A stretch of DNA of 64,000 nt from Leptodactylus fallax (taxonomy: Eukaryota; Chordata; Amphibia; Anura; Leptodactylidae), in NCBI GenBank assembly GCA_947044405.1, contig CAMRHE010000054.1:4665501-4729500 (forward strand). The letters are read 5' to 3'. This document shows, one piece after another, positions 1 through 11,531 of the stretch (positions are counted from its first letter, which is position 1; each line of letters opens with the position of its first letter). The position numbers and the translations under genes were made by a program. The notes beneath the pieces are model-generated. The model saw nothing but the letters and a program-made list of their open reading frames with translations, did no database searches and had not been told where the DNA came from.

Positions 1-330
1 TGTATTATGCTATGTAAAGTACTTACTTATCAGTCACTTTCAATATCATATAAGAAAACTACATAAAAAGCAGCCCCCTAATAAAATACTGTTGCACACT
101 TCGTTTTTGATTTTTTTTTAAATTTTTGCAGATTTTTGGTGTTATTTTTCTCTGAGGTTTCCCAATAGAATGTTTCTTCCCATTATTCAGTACTAATTAA
201 TGAAAAGTCATACATATACTGATTTCGTTGTTTTGACTTTTTTGATAATTTCTTGCTGTGTTTTGCATCCCTTGCATTTTTTGCAAAACACAGCATGCTG
301 TAGGCGTAAAAAAGACTTAAAAAACTGTGG

Positions 331-332
<2 letters not shown>
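1..332. other. AT-rich sequence, no gene seen
   Basis: This stretch is AT-rich with short T and A runs. I see no coding pattern, repeat end or RNA gene in it. Confidence 0.6.

Positions 333-377
<45 letters not shown>
333..377. repeat. (TA)n microsatellite, Tc1 target
   Basis: An uninterrupted TA dinucleotide run that leads directly into a Tc1 inverted repeat. Tc1/mariner elements insert at TA, so the run probably offered the target. Frames reading through it give only Tyr-Ile repeats. Confidence 0.95.
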
Positions 378-380
<3 letters not shown>

Positions 381-1943
381 TACAGACCAAAAGTTTGGAC
401 ACACCTTCTCATTCCAAGAGTTTTCTGTATTTTCATGACTATAAAAATTGTAGATTCACACTGAAGTCATCAAAGCTATGAATTAACACATGTGGAATTA
501 TATACTTAACAAAAAAGTGTGAAACAACTGAAAATATGTCTTATATTCTAGGTTCTTCAAAGTAGCCACCTTTTGCTTTGATTACTGCTTTGTACACTCT
601 TGGCATTCTCTTGATGAGCTTCAAGAGGTAGTCACCTGAAATGGTTTTCACTTCACAGGTATGCCCTGTCAGGTTTAATAAGTGGGATTTCTTGCCTTAT
701 AAATGGGGTTGGGACCATCAGTTGTGTTGTTCAGAAGTCAGGTGGATACACAGCTGATAGTCCTACTGAATGGAATGTTAGAATTTGTATTATGGCAAGA
801 AAAAAGTAGCTAAGTAAAGAAAAACGAGTGGCCATCATTACTTTAAGAAATGAAGGTCAGTCAGTCCGAAAAATTGGGAAAACTTTGAAAGTGTCCCCAA
901 GTGCAGTGGCCAAAACCATCAAGCGCTACAAAGAAACTGGCTCACATGAGGACCACCCCAGGAAAGGAAGACCAAGAGTCACCTCTACTGCGGAGGATAA
1001 GTTCATCCGAGTCACCAGCCTCAGAAATCGCAGGTTAACAGCAGCTCAGATTAGAGACCAGGTCAATGCCTCACAGAGTTCTAGCAGCAGACACATCTCT
1101 ACAACAACTGTTAAGAGGAGACTGTGTGCAGCAGGCCTTCATGGTAAAATAGCTGCTAGGAAACCACTGCTAAGGACAGGCAACAAGCAGAAGAGACTGG
1201 TTTGGGCTAAAGAACACAAGGAATGGACATTAGACCTGTGGAAATCTGTGCTTTGGTCTGATGAGTCCAAATTTGAGATCTTTGGTTCCAACCACTGTGT
1301 CTTTGTGCGACGCAGAAAAGGTGAACGAATGGACTTTACATGCCTGGTTCCCACCGTGAAGCATGGAGGAGGAGGTGTGATGGTGTGGGGGTGCTTTGCT
1401 GGTGACACTGTTGGGGATTTATTCAAAATTGAAGGAATACTGAACCAGCATGGTTACCACAGCATCTTGCAGCGGCATGCTATTCCATCCGGTTTGCCTT
1501 TTAATTGGACCATCATTTATTTTTCAACAGGACAATGACCCCAAACACAACTCCAGACTGTGTAAGGGCTATTTGACCAAGAAGGAGAGTGATGGGGTGC
1601 TACGCCAGATGACCTGGCCTCCATAGTCACCAGACCTGAACCCATCTCTGGGAACTCCTTCAAGACTGTTGGAAGACCATTTCAGGTGATTACCTCTTGA
1701 AGCTCATCAAGGGAATGCCAAGAGTGTGCAAAGCAGTAATCAAAGCAAAAGGTGGCTACTTTGAAGAACCTAGAATATAAGACATATTTTCAGTTGTTTC
1801 ACACTTTTTTGTTAAGTATATAATTCCACATGTGTTAATTCATAGTTTTGATGCCTTCAGTGTGAATCTACAATTTTTATAGTCATGAAAATACAGAAAA
1901 CTCTTGGAATGAGAAAGTGTGTCCAAACTTTTGGTCTGTACTG
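378..1943 (+). mobile_element. Tc1/mariner element, family A, copy 1
   Basis: This is a nearly complete 1566-bp Tc1-like DNA transposon. It begins CAGTACAGACC and ends with the reverse complement, and TA lies on both sides (376-377 and 1944-1945). The terminal inverted repeats run about 266 bp (378 to about 645 against about 1677 to 1943), so the right repeat contains the last codons of the transposase. Two more members are in the window: a truncated copy at 26761-27949 and a copy at 40962-50213 split by a retrovirus. The transposase is broken, so this copy could move only with enzyme supplied in trans. Confidence 0.95.
792..1780 (+). pseudogene. Tc1-A transposase, broken
   Basis: The gene encodes a DD34E-type transposase. 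The first ATG (792) is followed after five codons by an in-frame TAG (807-809); reading is open again to 1538. Visible parts are the N-terminal paired-like helix-turn-helix with a GRPR-type hook (RKGRPRV), the second HTH, and the first catalytic Asp in VLWSDESKFEIFG. A one-base insertion near 1500 breaks the frame just before the QQDNDPKH motif with the second Asp. A deletion after 'SPDLNP' (about 1640) removes the region of the catalytic Glu. The family is certain; this copy is inactive. Confidence 0.93.
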
Positions 1944-1945
1944 TA

Positions 1946-2538
1946 TATATTTGACAGACTTTAGCAGGCAGTCTGAAAATGTGCCAGACTTATCACAGTG
2001 GCTGATTTTGGAGGTTTAGTCTACCTTAATACCATATTTTATTTGGTTTACTTTGAGCCAGAATTTAACCATATCATTTTGCCACATTTTTGGTGCATTG
2101 TGACACATTTAAGCCACACACCCCTTTTTCTGAGAATTCACACCTACATGTCTAGCAAGTTGAAAATTTTTCATCCAAACTAGATGCGTCACATTTTCAC
2201 CAGTGTTTTGTCATAACTACAATAGTAAATCTGGACTTATATGTGTTCAAAAAATGTCAAGACAATATAATGCACATAAAAAACAATCCTTCAAGCAATA
2301 CTCTTATTTTTAAGTGATCTTTACTTTTACCGATAAGGCTAAAAACTGAATGTGTCAGAATCGTAATGCTTGTCTTTACGTAAAAAGCATAAAACCCACA
2401 ATGCTGCACAGATTCTTTGTCTTTTTCTTTGGCTTCACATAGACATAGGTTGTTTTACAACAGAGCAAAGGTCTTCGACATGGTCACACAATCATTATAT
2501 ACAGTTTGTGAACAAAAAGACGCAATTGTTAAGTTATT
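1946..2538. other. AT-rich spacer, no gene seen
   Basis: The stretch between the Tc1 and the next MITE is AT-rich. The short open frames (for example 1998-2183) have no recognisable motif or codon pattern. I see no repeat ends here. Confidence 0.5.
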
Positions 2539-3024
2539 ATCAAAGGGGTTGGCCACTTAATGAGAGACAAATCTTGTTTATATAATAAAAAGTTGTACAA
2601 TTTTAGAATATACTTTCTGTATCAATTCCTCATTGTTTTCTAGATCTCTGCTTTATGTCATTAATTTTGCTTACTTCTAGTGGATAAAATTCTGACCATG
2701 GTCATGTGATGTACAGTCTATGGTCATGTGATGGACCCATGGGTGCACAGATCATTATAGTGATAGCACAGTAATCAGATCTCTGCCTGGTAAAGAGCTG
2801 TGCATCTATGTCTTCATCACATCACCATGGACTGTATATCACATGACCATGACCACATGACTGATTTTTATCCACTGGGAGAAAGCAGAATGAATGACAG
2901 CAAGCAGAGATCTAGAAAACCATGAGGAATTGATACAGAAAGTATAATGTAAATTGTACTTTTTATTACATAAACAATAATATTGGTCTCTCAATATTGC
3001 TCTGAAAGTGGCCAATCCCTTTAA
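2539..3024. mobile_element. Kolobok/T2-type MITE, palindromic
   Basis: This 486-bp non-autonomous element is almost entirely an inverted repeat. The right end reads, on the minus strand, TTAAAGGGATTGGCCAC and the left end reads ATCAAAGGGGTTGGCCAC, so the left TTAA has decayed. The arms pair over about 200 bp, and the centre carries near-palindromic copies of CATGGTCATGTGA. TTAA targets and the TTAAAGG start are the hallmark of T2 MITEs described in Xenopus (Kolobok superfamily). No coding capacity. Confidence 0.8.
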
Positions 3025-3045
3025 GATTCTAAACTGTAATATACT

Positions 3046-3695
3046 TACCGTATATACTGGCGTATAAGACGACTTTTTAACCCCTTAAAATAATGGCTAC
3101 AGTGGGGGGTCGTCTTATACGCCGGATATACGGGGGCCGCACTGTGTGAGGTGTTTTTTTCCCCGTCAGCGCGTAGAGAGCCGCTTCCTGGGACCGCCGC
3201 GCATGCGCGGCAATCCGCCTCTCACAGTCATTAGAAGAGGCTTAGTACGCGCTGACGGGGCGGCGCGCTGTATGCTAATGCAGCCGCCCCGTCACAGCGG
3301 TCGGCGTCACAGAGCTGGGGGTCACAGGCGGCACTTACAGAAGCATGTCGGATCTTCATTAATATCACAGCATGGATGCGAGGGGAAAGCTGGCGGTGCA
3401 GTAACGCCAGATTCCCCTCACATCCATGCTGTGATATTAATGAAGAGCTTAGCTTTACCGTACATGTTTGAAACAACCTTATGTTTATAAGTGACAGTTT
3501 TGCTGCTATATACAGTACCTGCATGTCATATGCATTTGAATTAAAATTAACATGTTGAAATCAAAGCAGACTTTTTTTTCATTTGGGAGAGGGGTAGTCT
3601 TATACAGTGAGTATATACCAAATTCTATATTTTTAGGGCAGAAGTTGGGGGTCGTCTTATACGCCCAGTCGTCTTATACGCCGGCATATACGGTA
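3046..3695. mobile_element. GC-rich MITE with ACCGTATATAC ends
   Basis: The ends are inverted repeats: TACCGTATATACTGGCGTAT on the left and its near-complement at 3669-3695. Partial copies of the same GTCGTCTTATACGCC motif also occur inside at about 3107-3123 and 3650-3664. Flanks are TAATATACT and TAATATGCT, which could be an 8-bp hAT-type target duplication with one mismatch. The interior (3130-3460) is far richer in G+C than its surroundings and holds a strong palindrome at 3355-3444. Open frames on both strands here follow from the palindrome and are not genes. Superfamily assignment is tentative. Confidence 0.72.
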
Positions 3696-3704
3696 TAATA
3701 TGCT

Positions 3705-4636
3705 TTCTTTATTTTTGTTACATTTTTTAAATATTAATATTACACAATATTCCTTCTTGTATATGCAACACATTCCAGTTTGAGGCTATTTAACACACTG
3801 ATAAGGAATTGTAATTAACTTAGCTCATATATATCTTTCTGTTACTGGAATTTACTGAAATGAATTATGTCTGGAATTAATAATTAGATGTTTTCATATA
3901 ATTAAGCTTCAGTAATATCCACATAGCAATAGCGCTATGAAAGTGCCCCCCAAAAACACCAAGGTTAATGAAATGTACATAGTGGACAATTTAATTAACT
4001 GTATTTAACAGAACTTAGCCAACAAGTTGAAAAGAGTAATTCTCTCAACATGTATTATTACTGCAGCACTTTAAGTGTATGATGTTTTTTAATTGATTTA
4101 TTGCAACCTCTGTCACTTTAGATACATTTACCCTAATTAGAAATGTGGAGTGCTCTAGACATGTCAAGACACACAGATCTATTCATCATTAAAAGGGACT
4201 CCAAATCATACAGTGCTGCTATACAGTATATTCAAATGTGTCCTTCCTCATCTTTCCTTTTGGCTAAGCATATTGCAAGATATGTGGCATGAGATGACCA
4301 GCTTTACAAAAGCAAAATAATTTTGCAATACTCTCATGGGAGTTGTATATCCATCCAGGCCACCCAGAAAGTGATTCCTGGAATTGTTTTTAAAAAAAGG
4401 AAAAATAATGTTCAAGGAAAGTTGCTAAATATTCCTTAAATAAAGTTTAATATGTCACAATACATAAACTTGCATTTACAAGTTGACATATACCATCTAC
4501 CAAGAAGCAGATTGATTTAATGCTTTTTTATTTTTAATGTATTTCATGTTAAACTATTATTCATCACAAAATGGTACACTTGTTACACAAACCATAACAA
4601 CAAAAATAATCTACTGCTCCCATTCTAATTTTCCAA
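3705..4636. other. AT-rich sequence, no gene seen
   Basis: No recognisable gene or repeat end. It is AT-rich with scattered A and T runs. Confidence 0.5.
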
Positions 4637-4644
4637 GTCCTTAA

Positions 4645-5268
4645 TAGGGATGGGTGAACTGATTAGTTTAAAAGTGGATTCGACCAGAAATGTCCAAGTT
4701 TTGGGTTTGGAAATTTCCAAGTTTGGGGAGTATAATAAGTGGAGGCCCAGGAAAGGAAGGAAAATAAGAAACAGTTATACTCACCTTGTCTCACCTCTCA
4801 TGGGCATCCAGCAATTCCTTGGCATCCTCTTCAGGTTTATGTCTGATGTCACGCACTCAGTGGTCACAGTTGAGGCCTCTGATTGGGCCTCAGTGGTCAT
4901 GTGGGGCAGGTCGATGTCATGATGCTGGGTCTTAGCGTTGTGACTACTGAGGCCCAATTACAGGTCTCAGCAGTAACCCTAAGGTTCATGATGCTAGGCA
5001 GAGGCTGAAAGAGGCCTGAAGAGGAAGCAGGGAGACCACCTAATACCATAAGGATGTCTGGAAGAGGTGAAGCAAGGTGAATATGAGTGTTTGTTTTTAT
5101 ACCTCACCTCTCCTGAGCCTCTATTATTATACTCTGAGGTTTGAGAAGTCTGCAGGGTATGATAATAGCATCTGGTTTTATCCGAACAAGTTTGGTACAA
5201 AATGAACTGGAGGGCCGAACCTCATGAATATTTGTTGAATCGAATCTTCTGAGGTTTGCCCATCTCTA
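4645..5268. mobile_element. hAT-type MITE with 8-bp target duplication
   Basis: This 624-bp element has short inverted ends, TAGGGATGGGTGAAC on the left and TAGAGATGGGCAAAC read from the right. It is flanked by a perfect 8-bp duplication GTCCTTAA at 4637-4644 and 5269-5276. An 8-bp duplication with (C/T)AGRG ends is typical of hAT transposons. No transposase sequence is present, so it is non-autonomous. The interior is partly self-complementary. Confidence 0.87.
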
Positions 5269-5337
5269 GTCCTTAATTCACATAATATTGTGATTTTGGC
5301 TCTTGCATCAACGATGGATAGCAGTCTCTTTTAATAC

Positions 5338-5798
5338 TTAAAGGGGTATTCCCTTCTCAAGGATCCTATCTATACTGCTAGCTTATGTAAATTGAAGAGT
5401 TTTCTTAACTATATTGTTTTAGCAATGTGGCTTTGTTTTCCTGCTATGTGAAATTATATCTCCCATTGTTTAAACAGTGTTTCCATAACCATGTGTGATA
5501 GGACAAGTGATGTCACTCACTGCTCTCACTGTTATCTACAGCTCTGCTGGTCAGCTAATTGCAGTTTGCTGATAAAGCCTTATCTGTTATCTCTCTATGT
5601 AAACACACAGATAACACTGAGTCCATTCTCTAGAAGTATGTGCATATTATTTGATCTGCATTTATGTTAGCATTCTGGTAATCATAATAAGTATTGTGAT
5701 ACTTCATAGTGATCTGTTCAGCAAGCTGGGAGGGGGGAGATACAGAAAGTGAGAAGAAGAGACAGCAGGCAAAGATGGAGATGGGAAAACCCCTTTAA
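5338..5798. mobile_element. Kolobok/T2-type MITE
   Basis: This 461-bp element has TTAA at both ends and inverted termini TTAAAGGGGTATTCCC (left) and TTAAAGGGGTTTTCCC (right, read on the minus strand). The interior has purine/pyrimidine asymmetry, with a GGGAGGGGGGAGAT-rich right side, and no coding capacity. Confidence 0.85.
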
Positions 5799-7260
5799 TA
5801 ATGCCCTTTATTTTCTCATGTGGTAAACTTGTCTATTCCTCTTGACAACAAGTCTCCAGATCCTCAAAATTATTTGGTTATCTAGAACTGCATGTTTGAG
5901 TTGTCCTCAAAGCAGCTCAATGATGTTCAGTTCAGTAGATGGTCACACTGAACTTTTTTTTTTATGAAGGTAAGAAAGGCAGAGGGACAAAACCAAACTA
6001 TTCTTCTGGTCCTTTAAATGTGTTTACCAGGCAAATGATATTGATGACCTATGCTTAGGATATTACTGACACATAACTCTGATGCCTTATGTGCATTTTA
6101 ACCCTTTACCAATCTAACACATTTTAATCTTAAACCAGTAATCGTCACTTTATCCCCCTCTGCATTCCCATGTTCATACATTTTAAAATTTTATTGCAAT
6201 GTAGCTTTACGAGACTTTGTATTTTGTGGGTACATAAGACTTTATTGCTTTTTGTTTTTGAAAGATGAGATGATCAGAAAACATCAAGTCTGGCATCTGA
6301 ATTTTAATGCTTATGGTGTTTGTCATGTAGAATAAATAATGTACTACTTTTATCTTAGGGGTTGTTACGGGTGTATACCAATACTGTTTTTTTTTTTCAT
6401 TAAGAAGGGGGTAAAAATCTATTTTCCCTTTTTTTTCTGTAAAACGGCTTAAGTACATATAAGGGGTTTAATGGCAAGTATGTTACTGATTGATAATGGT
6501 GGAGTGATGATATCATGAATAAAAGTCCATGGTATCACCTCCCCTGGGGTTTTCTGAGGTGATGGCGGCAGGAGAATAATAAAATAGTTTTCTCCTCTCC
6601 CTGCACTGTCAGCTATTTGTGTTCTCTTGCACACCGGTTAACGTCAAAGTGCCAGTATATGCACCTCTGCTTTAACCACTGATATCTCTAAAGCTATGGG
6701 GGCTACAGACATGATATTGGTCTTATTTTAAACCCCCCATTGATTCGGAGTTAGAGCCATGTAAAATTACAGTGTCTCTGAATGTGTTCTCTTCGGGGTC
6801 AATTGTAATGCACTTTGCTCAAGCCCCAAGCCCTGCTTGTTCAGGGCTGTAGGGAGATTAAACTGAAATACACATATGAATGTTTAAATTAAAGTCTTTG
6901 GGAAATATTGTGCCACTTTATTTAGTTAATGCTGTGCAATGTCATGATGTTGGGAAGGGGATGTGGAGAGGGCTTAGGAGCTAAGATCTCTCCATTCACA
7001 AAAGGTAGAAGCTGTGTATTACAGCAGGCACCTACCGCTAGCAACTGCAAATAGTTTCTGAATAGGCCAAAGCATCTAAATCGTGGCAGTGCATGGATGC
7101 TGCCATAGTGGACTGGCTCTCTACCCGCCTGAACATCATTGGGGGGTGGAGAGCTGTTTCTTTGACAACCATGAGCCTATTGATGGCCTGCAAGGTTTGT
7201 CTTCACACTGCCACACAGGCAGTGTGTAACATAAGGGCAATAATCTTACAGTAGTATTTT
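5799..7260. other. Intergenic or intronic sequence, no gene seen
   Basis: I see no gene or clear element end. The open frames at 6207-6634 (minus) lack motifs. The sequence around 6340-7400 resembles the decayed dispersed repeat described at 7310-8440. Confidence 0.45.
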
Positions 7261-7309
7261 TGAACCCCTAGGGTTCAAAAATAATAATAGAAATGAAAAA
7301 ATAAATAAA

Positions 7310-8440
7310 TATATATATATGGCTTTTGGAAGGTGTCGATCAAAAATAAAAACACAAAAACAGAAAATGTCTGTGGCAGGAAGAGGTTAAACAATTTGCC
7401 TCATATTTGCTCTGTTAGGGATTGCCCCAATTTCCCTAGATAACATATAAATATAAATACAGAAAAATAAATATAAACACATTAAACATTTATGCTATAC
7501 TGTGAACACCAAAGCTGGAAAAAATGAAAGTGGATGAATTTATGTTTTTTTCTACTCTTCATCTCCCAAAAAATTGAATAAAAAGCGATGAAAATGTCAT
7601 AGATTTTTCAAAATGACATTAATAAAAAACTAAAACCTACCAAAAAAAATATTCTTCACACATCTCTGTCCATGGAAATATATGTTACATATAAGTTACA
7701 GGTGTCAGAATACTGTATAGCAATGCAAAGCAATTTTTGTATTCTTCAAAGTTTTCAAATTGTTTAAAGGTGTTAAAAAAACTATAATTTTGGTATCGCC
7801 ATTATTACTCTGATCGGTAGATGTAAAAAGAGAATTAATACGGCTATTAATATCTAATCACTATATTAATAACTCATGTTATTTATTACTTTTATAGCTC
7901 CTTTTCCCTTATATAGACACTTATTTCTATTTTCTTACACAAAACACTCAGTGTAAGATAATAAAATGTTTATTACCTAACACTAATGTTATATGTAATA
8001 GGCACTTAGGCACTTATATGTATATAATATCCGCAAAATACAAAATCGCAATACAATATAGAACATAAAAAAAACAATTTACCACAAAAAGTATATTAAA
8101 CCAACCCACAACTATAAAGATCCTACACTTGCCATATAGATAATGTGTTATTTTAATGCACTGTAAATATTTTAAAATCAAAACCCATTCTAATTTTTTC
8201 CATCTTACCAATACATTGTTCGGAATATTAACTGAGACCATAAAGTAATAATAAAGAACATTTTGTCATGCAAAAAATAAGCCCCTATAGAATTTTAAAA
8301 AGAGAAAAAAAAACTAAAAAAAACTATGACTTTTGGAAGACTGGGAGTAAAAAATGAAAGCACAAAACAGAAAATGTCTGTGATGGGAAGGGGTTAAACA
8401 AATTATCTCATATATGCTATATTAGGGATCCCTCTCTTCT
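7310..8440. repeat. Old dispersed repeat, two related segments
   Basis: The segments at 7321-7425 and 8329-8430 are diverged direct copies of each other. Both contain TTTTGGAAG, then ACAGAAAATGTCTGTG, then GGTTAAACAA and TTAGGGAT. The part at 7560-7635 (ATTGAATAAAAAGCGATG) recurs as a near match at 51768-51800, and the AAAAAATAAGC motif near 8275 recurs near 51840. They are fragments of one ancient repeat family, also seen at 33940-35030. No open frame is recognisable. Confidence 0.65.
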
Positions 8441-9760
8441 CTTTGGAATACAACTGATTATTTTTTTTACTGCCAATTAGAAAATTATAATAACTCATAT
8501 GGATATATAGTGTGTGATATACTATAGGTCTAAAACCCAAAATATTATATAAACACATTAGCAGTATTTACTGTGAACTATAAAATGTGATATTTACAAT
8601 ACACAAGTACAAGCTCCATAAGTTTAGAAAAAACATGGTCACTTCTCTTATATTACTTATTTATTTATTTACTTAGTTATTTTATGACAACTGTAAAAAA
8701 TTCAGCTATTTTCATGAACTGCCTAGGAATTTAAGTTTAGCTGATGGCCCTGATGTAATTTTTCCCCATAGCAGTCCTTCCCACCTCCAATTTATAGATC
8801 TACATCCTAGCTGTCAATGCGCAAGGCGTACATTTAAAGTCCACACTTCAAAAGGTAGATCATGCTGATTTGGTGGGCAAAATACATTACCCACAAATCC
8901 TCAGATATTATTAAAGCATACCTGCTTCTTTTGACTTTTCAGGATAAGCTTTTTTTGTGTATACATAAGGAGTAACACTATTTCTGTCTGTTACATTTTG
9001 CAATTTCTAGCAGTTTTTCAACTGATCTGTCTGTAGTTTACATTTCACTCTGAGCTGGTGGGTGGAGACTAGCTGCCATATACCAATCACAGTATGTGAG
9101 GGGAGAATTTGCTTCATATCTGTCTTGCACAGGTCCAGGCCCAGTATCACCTCACTTAGATCCAGCCCCATATCCATTCACTCCTACCCCTCTCCTCTAC
9201 ATAGACTTCTACAGAAATATCTAATCTGAGTCATGTGACCTGTACTCCATCTCAACACAGATATAGCAGAATTTTTTGAGTGAAATTCAGTATAGTAGAG
9301 GAGAGAGGGAGTGGATAGACCTGCTAGTAAGAAAAGAAAGACATTTTTTTCTCTGACAAAATATATTGATTTATGCTGATTTATGCAAATTGTATTGAGA
9401 CTGCCAATTTAACTATCCCTATGGGGTCTATCAGTATACCATTATGTTGTATGTCATTTGATGAACAAAAATGTCCTACATGTGCAATAGAATCTGCGAT
9501 AATCTCCGCCCTAACCGAACTTCCAGCACAGATATTTTTTTCTCCCATTTACAGATACCTCCCCCCCCTTGTTCTTGGACATTATGGCAACTATGTTCTG
9601 TATGTTGGGAAGAATACACATATTTGGGCTATGAGGATTATACTGGGCTATTACATTTTTTGTTAAAGTTATTATACTAATTTATAAGAGAGCAAAAAGA
9701 AGAAAGTTTGCAGCTTTTAAAATTTTTGCTATTTTTCCCCTATAAAAAACTGAAAAGAAT
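8441..9760. other. Intergenic or intronic sequence, no gene seen
   Basis: AT-rich with scattered pyrimidine tracts. The overlapping frames at 9373-9680 have no family motif, and two different frames are open over the same bases, which argues against coding. Confidence 0.45.
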
Positions 9761-10095
9761 ACTTTAGTCCGGGCCCCATGTAGCGCATATGCAGTGTTTT
9801 TCCACTGTGTTTCCGCCATGGCAAAAACCAGGGTGTTTTACAGTACCTGCAAAGTGAATGGGATTCTGGTTAATTCCATCCACACATTGCAGAAAAATAT
9901 CTGCAGCGAACATGCTGCGATTTCAAAAAATGTGGCATTATTGTAAATCACAGCATGTCAATTATACCTACGGAAATGCTGGCGTTTTCCATATAGCTTT
10001 AACTGAAGCAGAAAGTCTGCAGAGGAAAACTCTGCAGGCTTTTTGTGAAAAGCGCTGCTGGAAAAAATGCAGCTATGTGGGGCTTTAGCCTTAAA
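9761..10095. repeat. Probable dispersed repeat, GC-richer block
   Basis: A block with balanced composition begins at GGGCCCCATGTAGCG and ends at GTGGGGCTTTAGCC. It has no coding signal, stands out from its AT-rich flanks, and ends in mirrored GTGGGGC/GGGCCCC sequence, as a small transposon-derived repeat would. The frame at 9858-10088 is an accident of this block. Confidence 0.45.
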
Positions 10096-10373
10096 TATTC
10101 TTTTTTTTTCAGATCCAAAAAGAGAAAAATAGCTATGACAACATATAAAACAAAAAAAAAATATTCTTGTTTAGAATGTGTTATTCAAAAAGGTAAAATT
10201 TTACTGTGGACATTTGGACATCTAAAGGTCTTGGTCCTGAGAGGGTTAAAAAATAATAAAATAGCAACTTTGCTAAACATTGATGTAGTATTATGCATGT
10301 ATATTTAATTTTTACTGATTCTGTGAGAATAATCATGTATTTACTTTACAAAGGTTTTATTTTTAAACCACAG

Positions 10374-10418
10374 GCCACACTCCAGCCTCTTGTAAACTCA
10401 AAAGCAGTGGATCCTCAA
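10374..10418 (+). CDS. Weak candidate 45-nt micro-exon
   Basis: A pyrimidine-containing stretch ending ACCACAG precedes 45 nt without stops, followed by GTGAGTAC, a good 5' splice site. The exon would be exactly 15 codons in phase 0 and would encode ATLQPLVNSKAVDPQ. Symmetric micro-exons of this size occur in neuronal genes. The acceptor tract is short and I do not recognise the peptide, so this may be chance. It lies on the same strand as the stronger exon candidate at 32246. Confidence 0.22.
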
Positions 10419-10537
10419 GTGAGTACTTATTCTTACAAAATTTGCTTCTTTTTCACTTCACAAATAATAAAATAAAATTATTGATCTAATCTTATTACAA
10501 TTCATAATGCAGACTAAACCACTCAATTACAGCACTG

Positions 10538-11330
10538 CTAAATAGAATTCAGCAAAAATGGAAATACATGACCTTTGCTAAATGGAAATGAACTGAATGA
10601 CATGAAATTCAAATTCAATTTCAAGGCCCATGCCTTGTCTCCAGTGCTGAATACCTGTCTTTTCTGCCTAAACTCGTATTTATGTTCATAACCTGAAAAT
10701 TCTACTTGATCCTTAGCCCCTGAGATAGCAGGTGAGACTCTGGCAAAGAAACAAGTACCTTGAGAATTTGGGGGCACTGATTTGTATTCATTGTTTCTAC
10801 ATACGAGATACATTCCTTCAGGGCATACCATATAGGAATTGACCATGGTAATCATGGCCTTAACAAAAAGAGTACGTACTAGCAGATGTACTCTATTTTT
10901 GTCTTATTCAGGAACTTTCCCCAATTTGATGAGAAAACATTATAGTGAGAAAGCAGTTCTAGTTAGGTGTCATTGCCCATACAATTGCGGGTATCCCATT
11001 TATTCACTTGCAGTGATGTGGAGTTTATCTTTACTATTGTTACACCCTTTCCACAGCTGCAACATGAATCCCCCAACCAGATAGAATCTGCCCTGTCCCT
11101 GGGTTCATTGGTCAGACATACACTTCCATGTGCTGGAGGAGTAACAACCAAAATAGGAAGGGCACAGTTTTTAGTTTCAGCACAAAATTATTCTTAGTGA
11201 CAGGATTAAAAGGACCATTATCACTTCTAATGATTGGAACTGCAACCCATGGAGTTGCTGACATAGCATTGGTTATTTTGAAAAGCATTACATGGCTATT
11301 GATTTGTAACACAAATTTTGTTCCCAGCTT
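10538..11330 (-). pseudogene. Endogenous retrovirus env (SU) remnant
   Basis: On the minus strand several frames give pieces that look like a retroviral envelope surface subunit. The lowest piece (10855-10538) has the pattern GMYLVCRNNEYKSVPP and GTCFFARVSP, then a basic RQKRQ sequence like a furin site. Upstream pieces (11151-10963 and 11312-11112) are Cys-rich with N-glycosylation sites, in other frames. The GWxxxCGN..Y...P pattern also occurs in the env of the retrovirus at 42353-43668, so both may belong to related groups. No LTR or pol lies nearby. It is an old, broken fragment. Confidence 0.5.
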
Positions 11331-11531
11331 TTAAATGTTATATTCCAATTGCTTATGTCTAAAACAAATAAAAAATTGCTTACATTCATCATAAACTTCG
11401 CTTTTGTGACCACGGCAACGAAAATTATGCATTTTTACTATAGAAACAGACGATTTTGCATCTTCTCATTTATACAGTCAGACTAAGAACACTATATGCA
11501 TTGCAAATTTACACAGATTACCAAAAACTGT

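Noticed and set aside
200..481. Open frames on both strands over the TA run
   Set aside because: Their Tyr-Ile stretches come from the microsatellite, and no other motif supports coding.
1139..1426. Antisense frame over the Tc1-A transposase (also 26912-27187 and 49429-49656)
   Set aside because: It is a shadow of the conserved transposase on the other strand.
3146..3524. Overlapping frames on both strands in the GC-rich MITE
   Set aside because: The palindrome at 3355-3444 makes both strands read alike; no family motif.
9373..9680. Two overlapping plus-strand frames of 97 and 69 codons
   Set aside because: Different frames are open over the same bases and neither shows a family motif or splice context.
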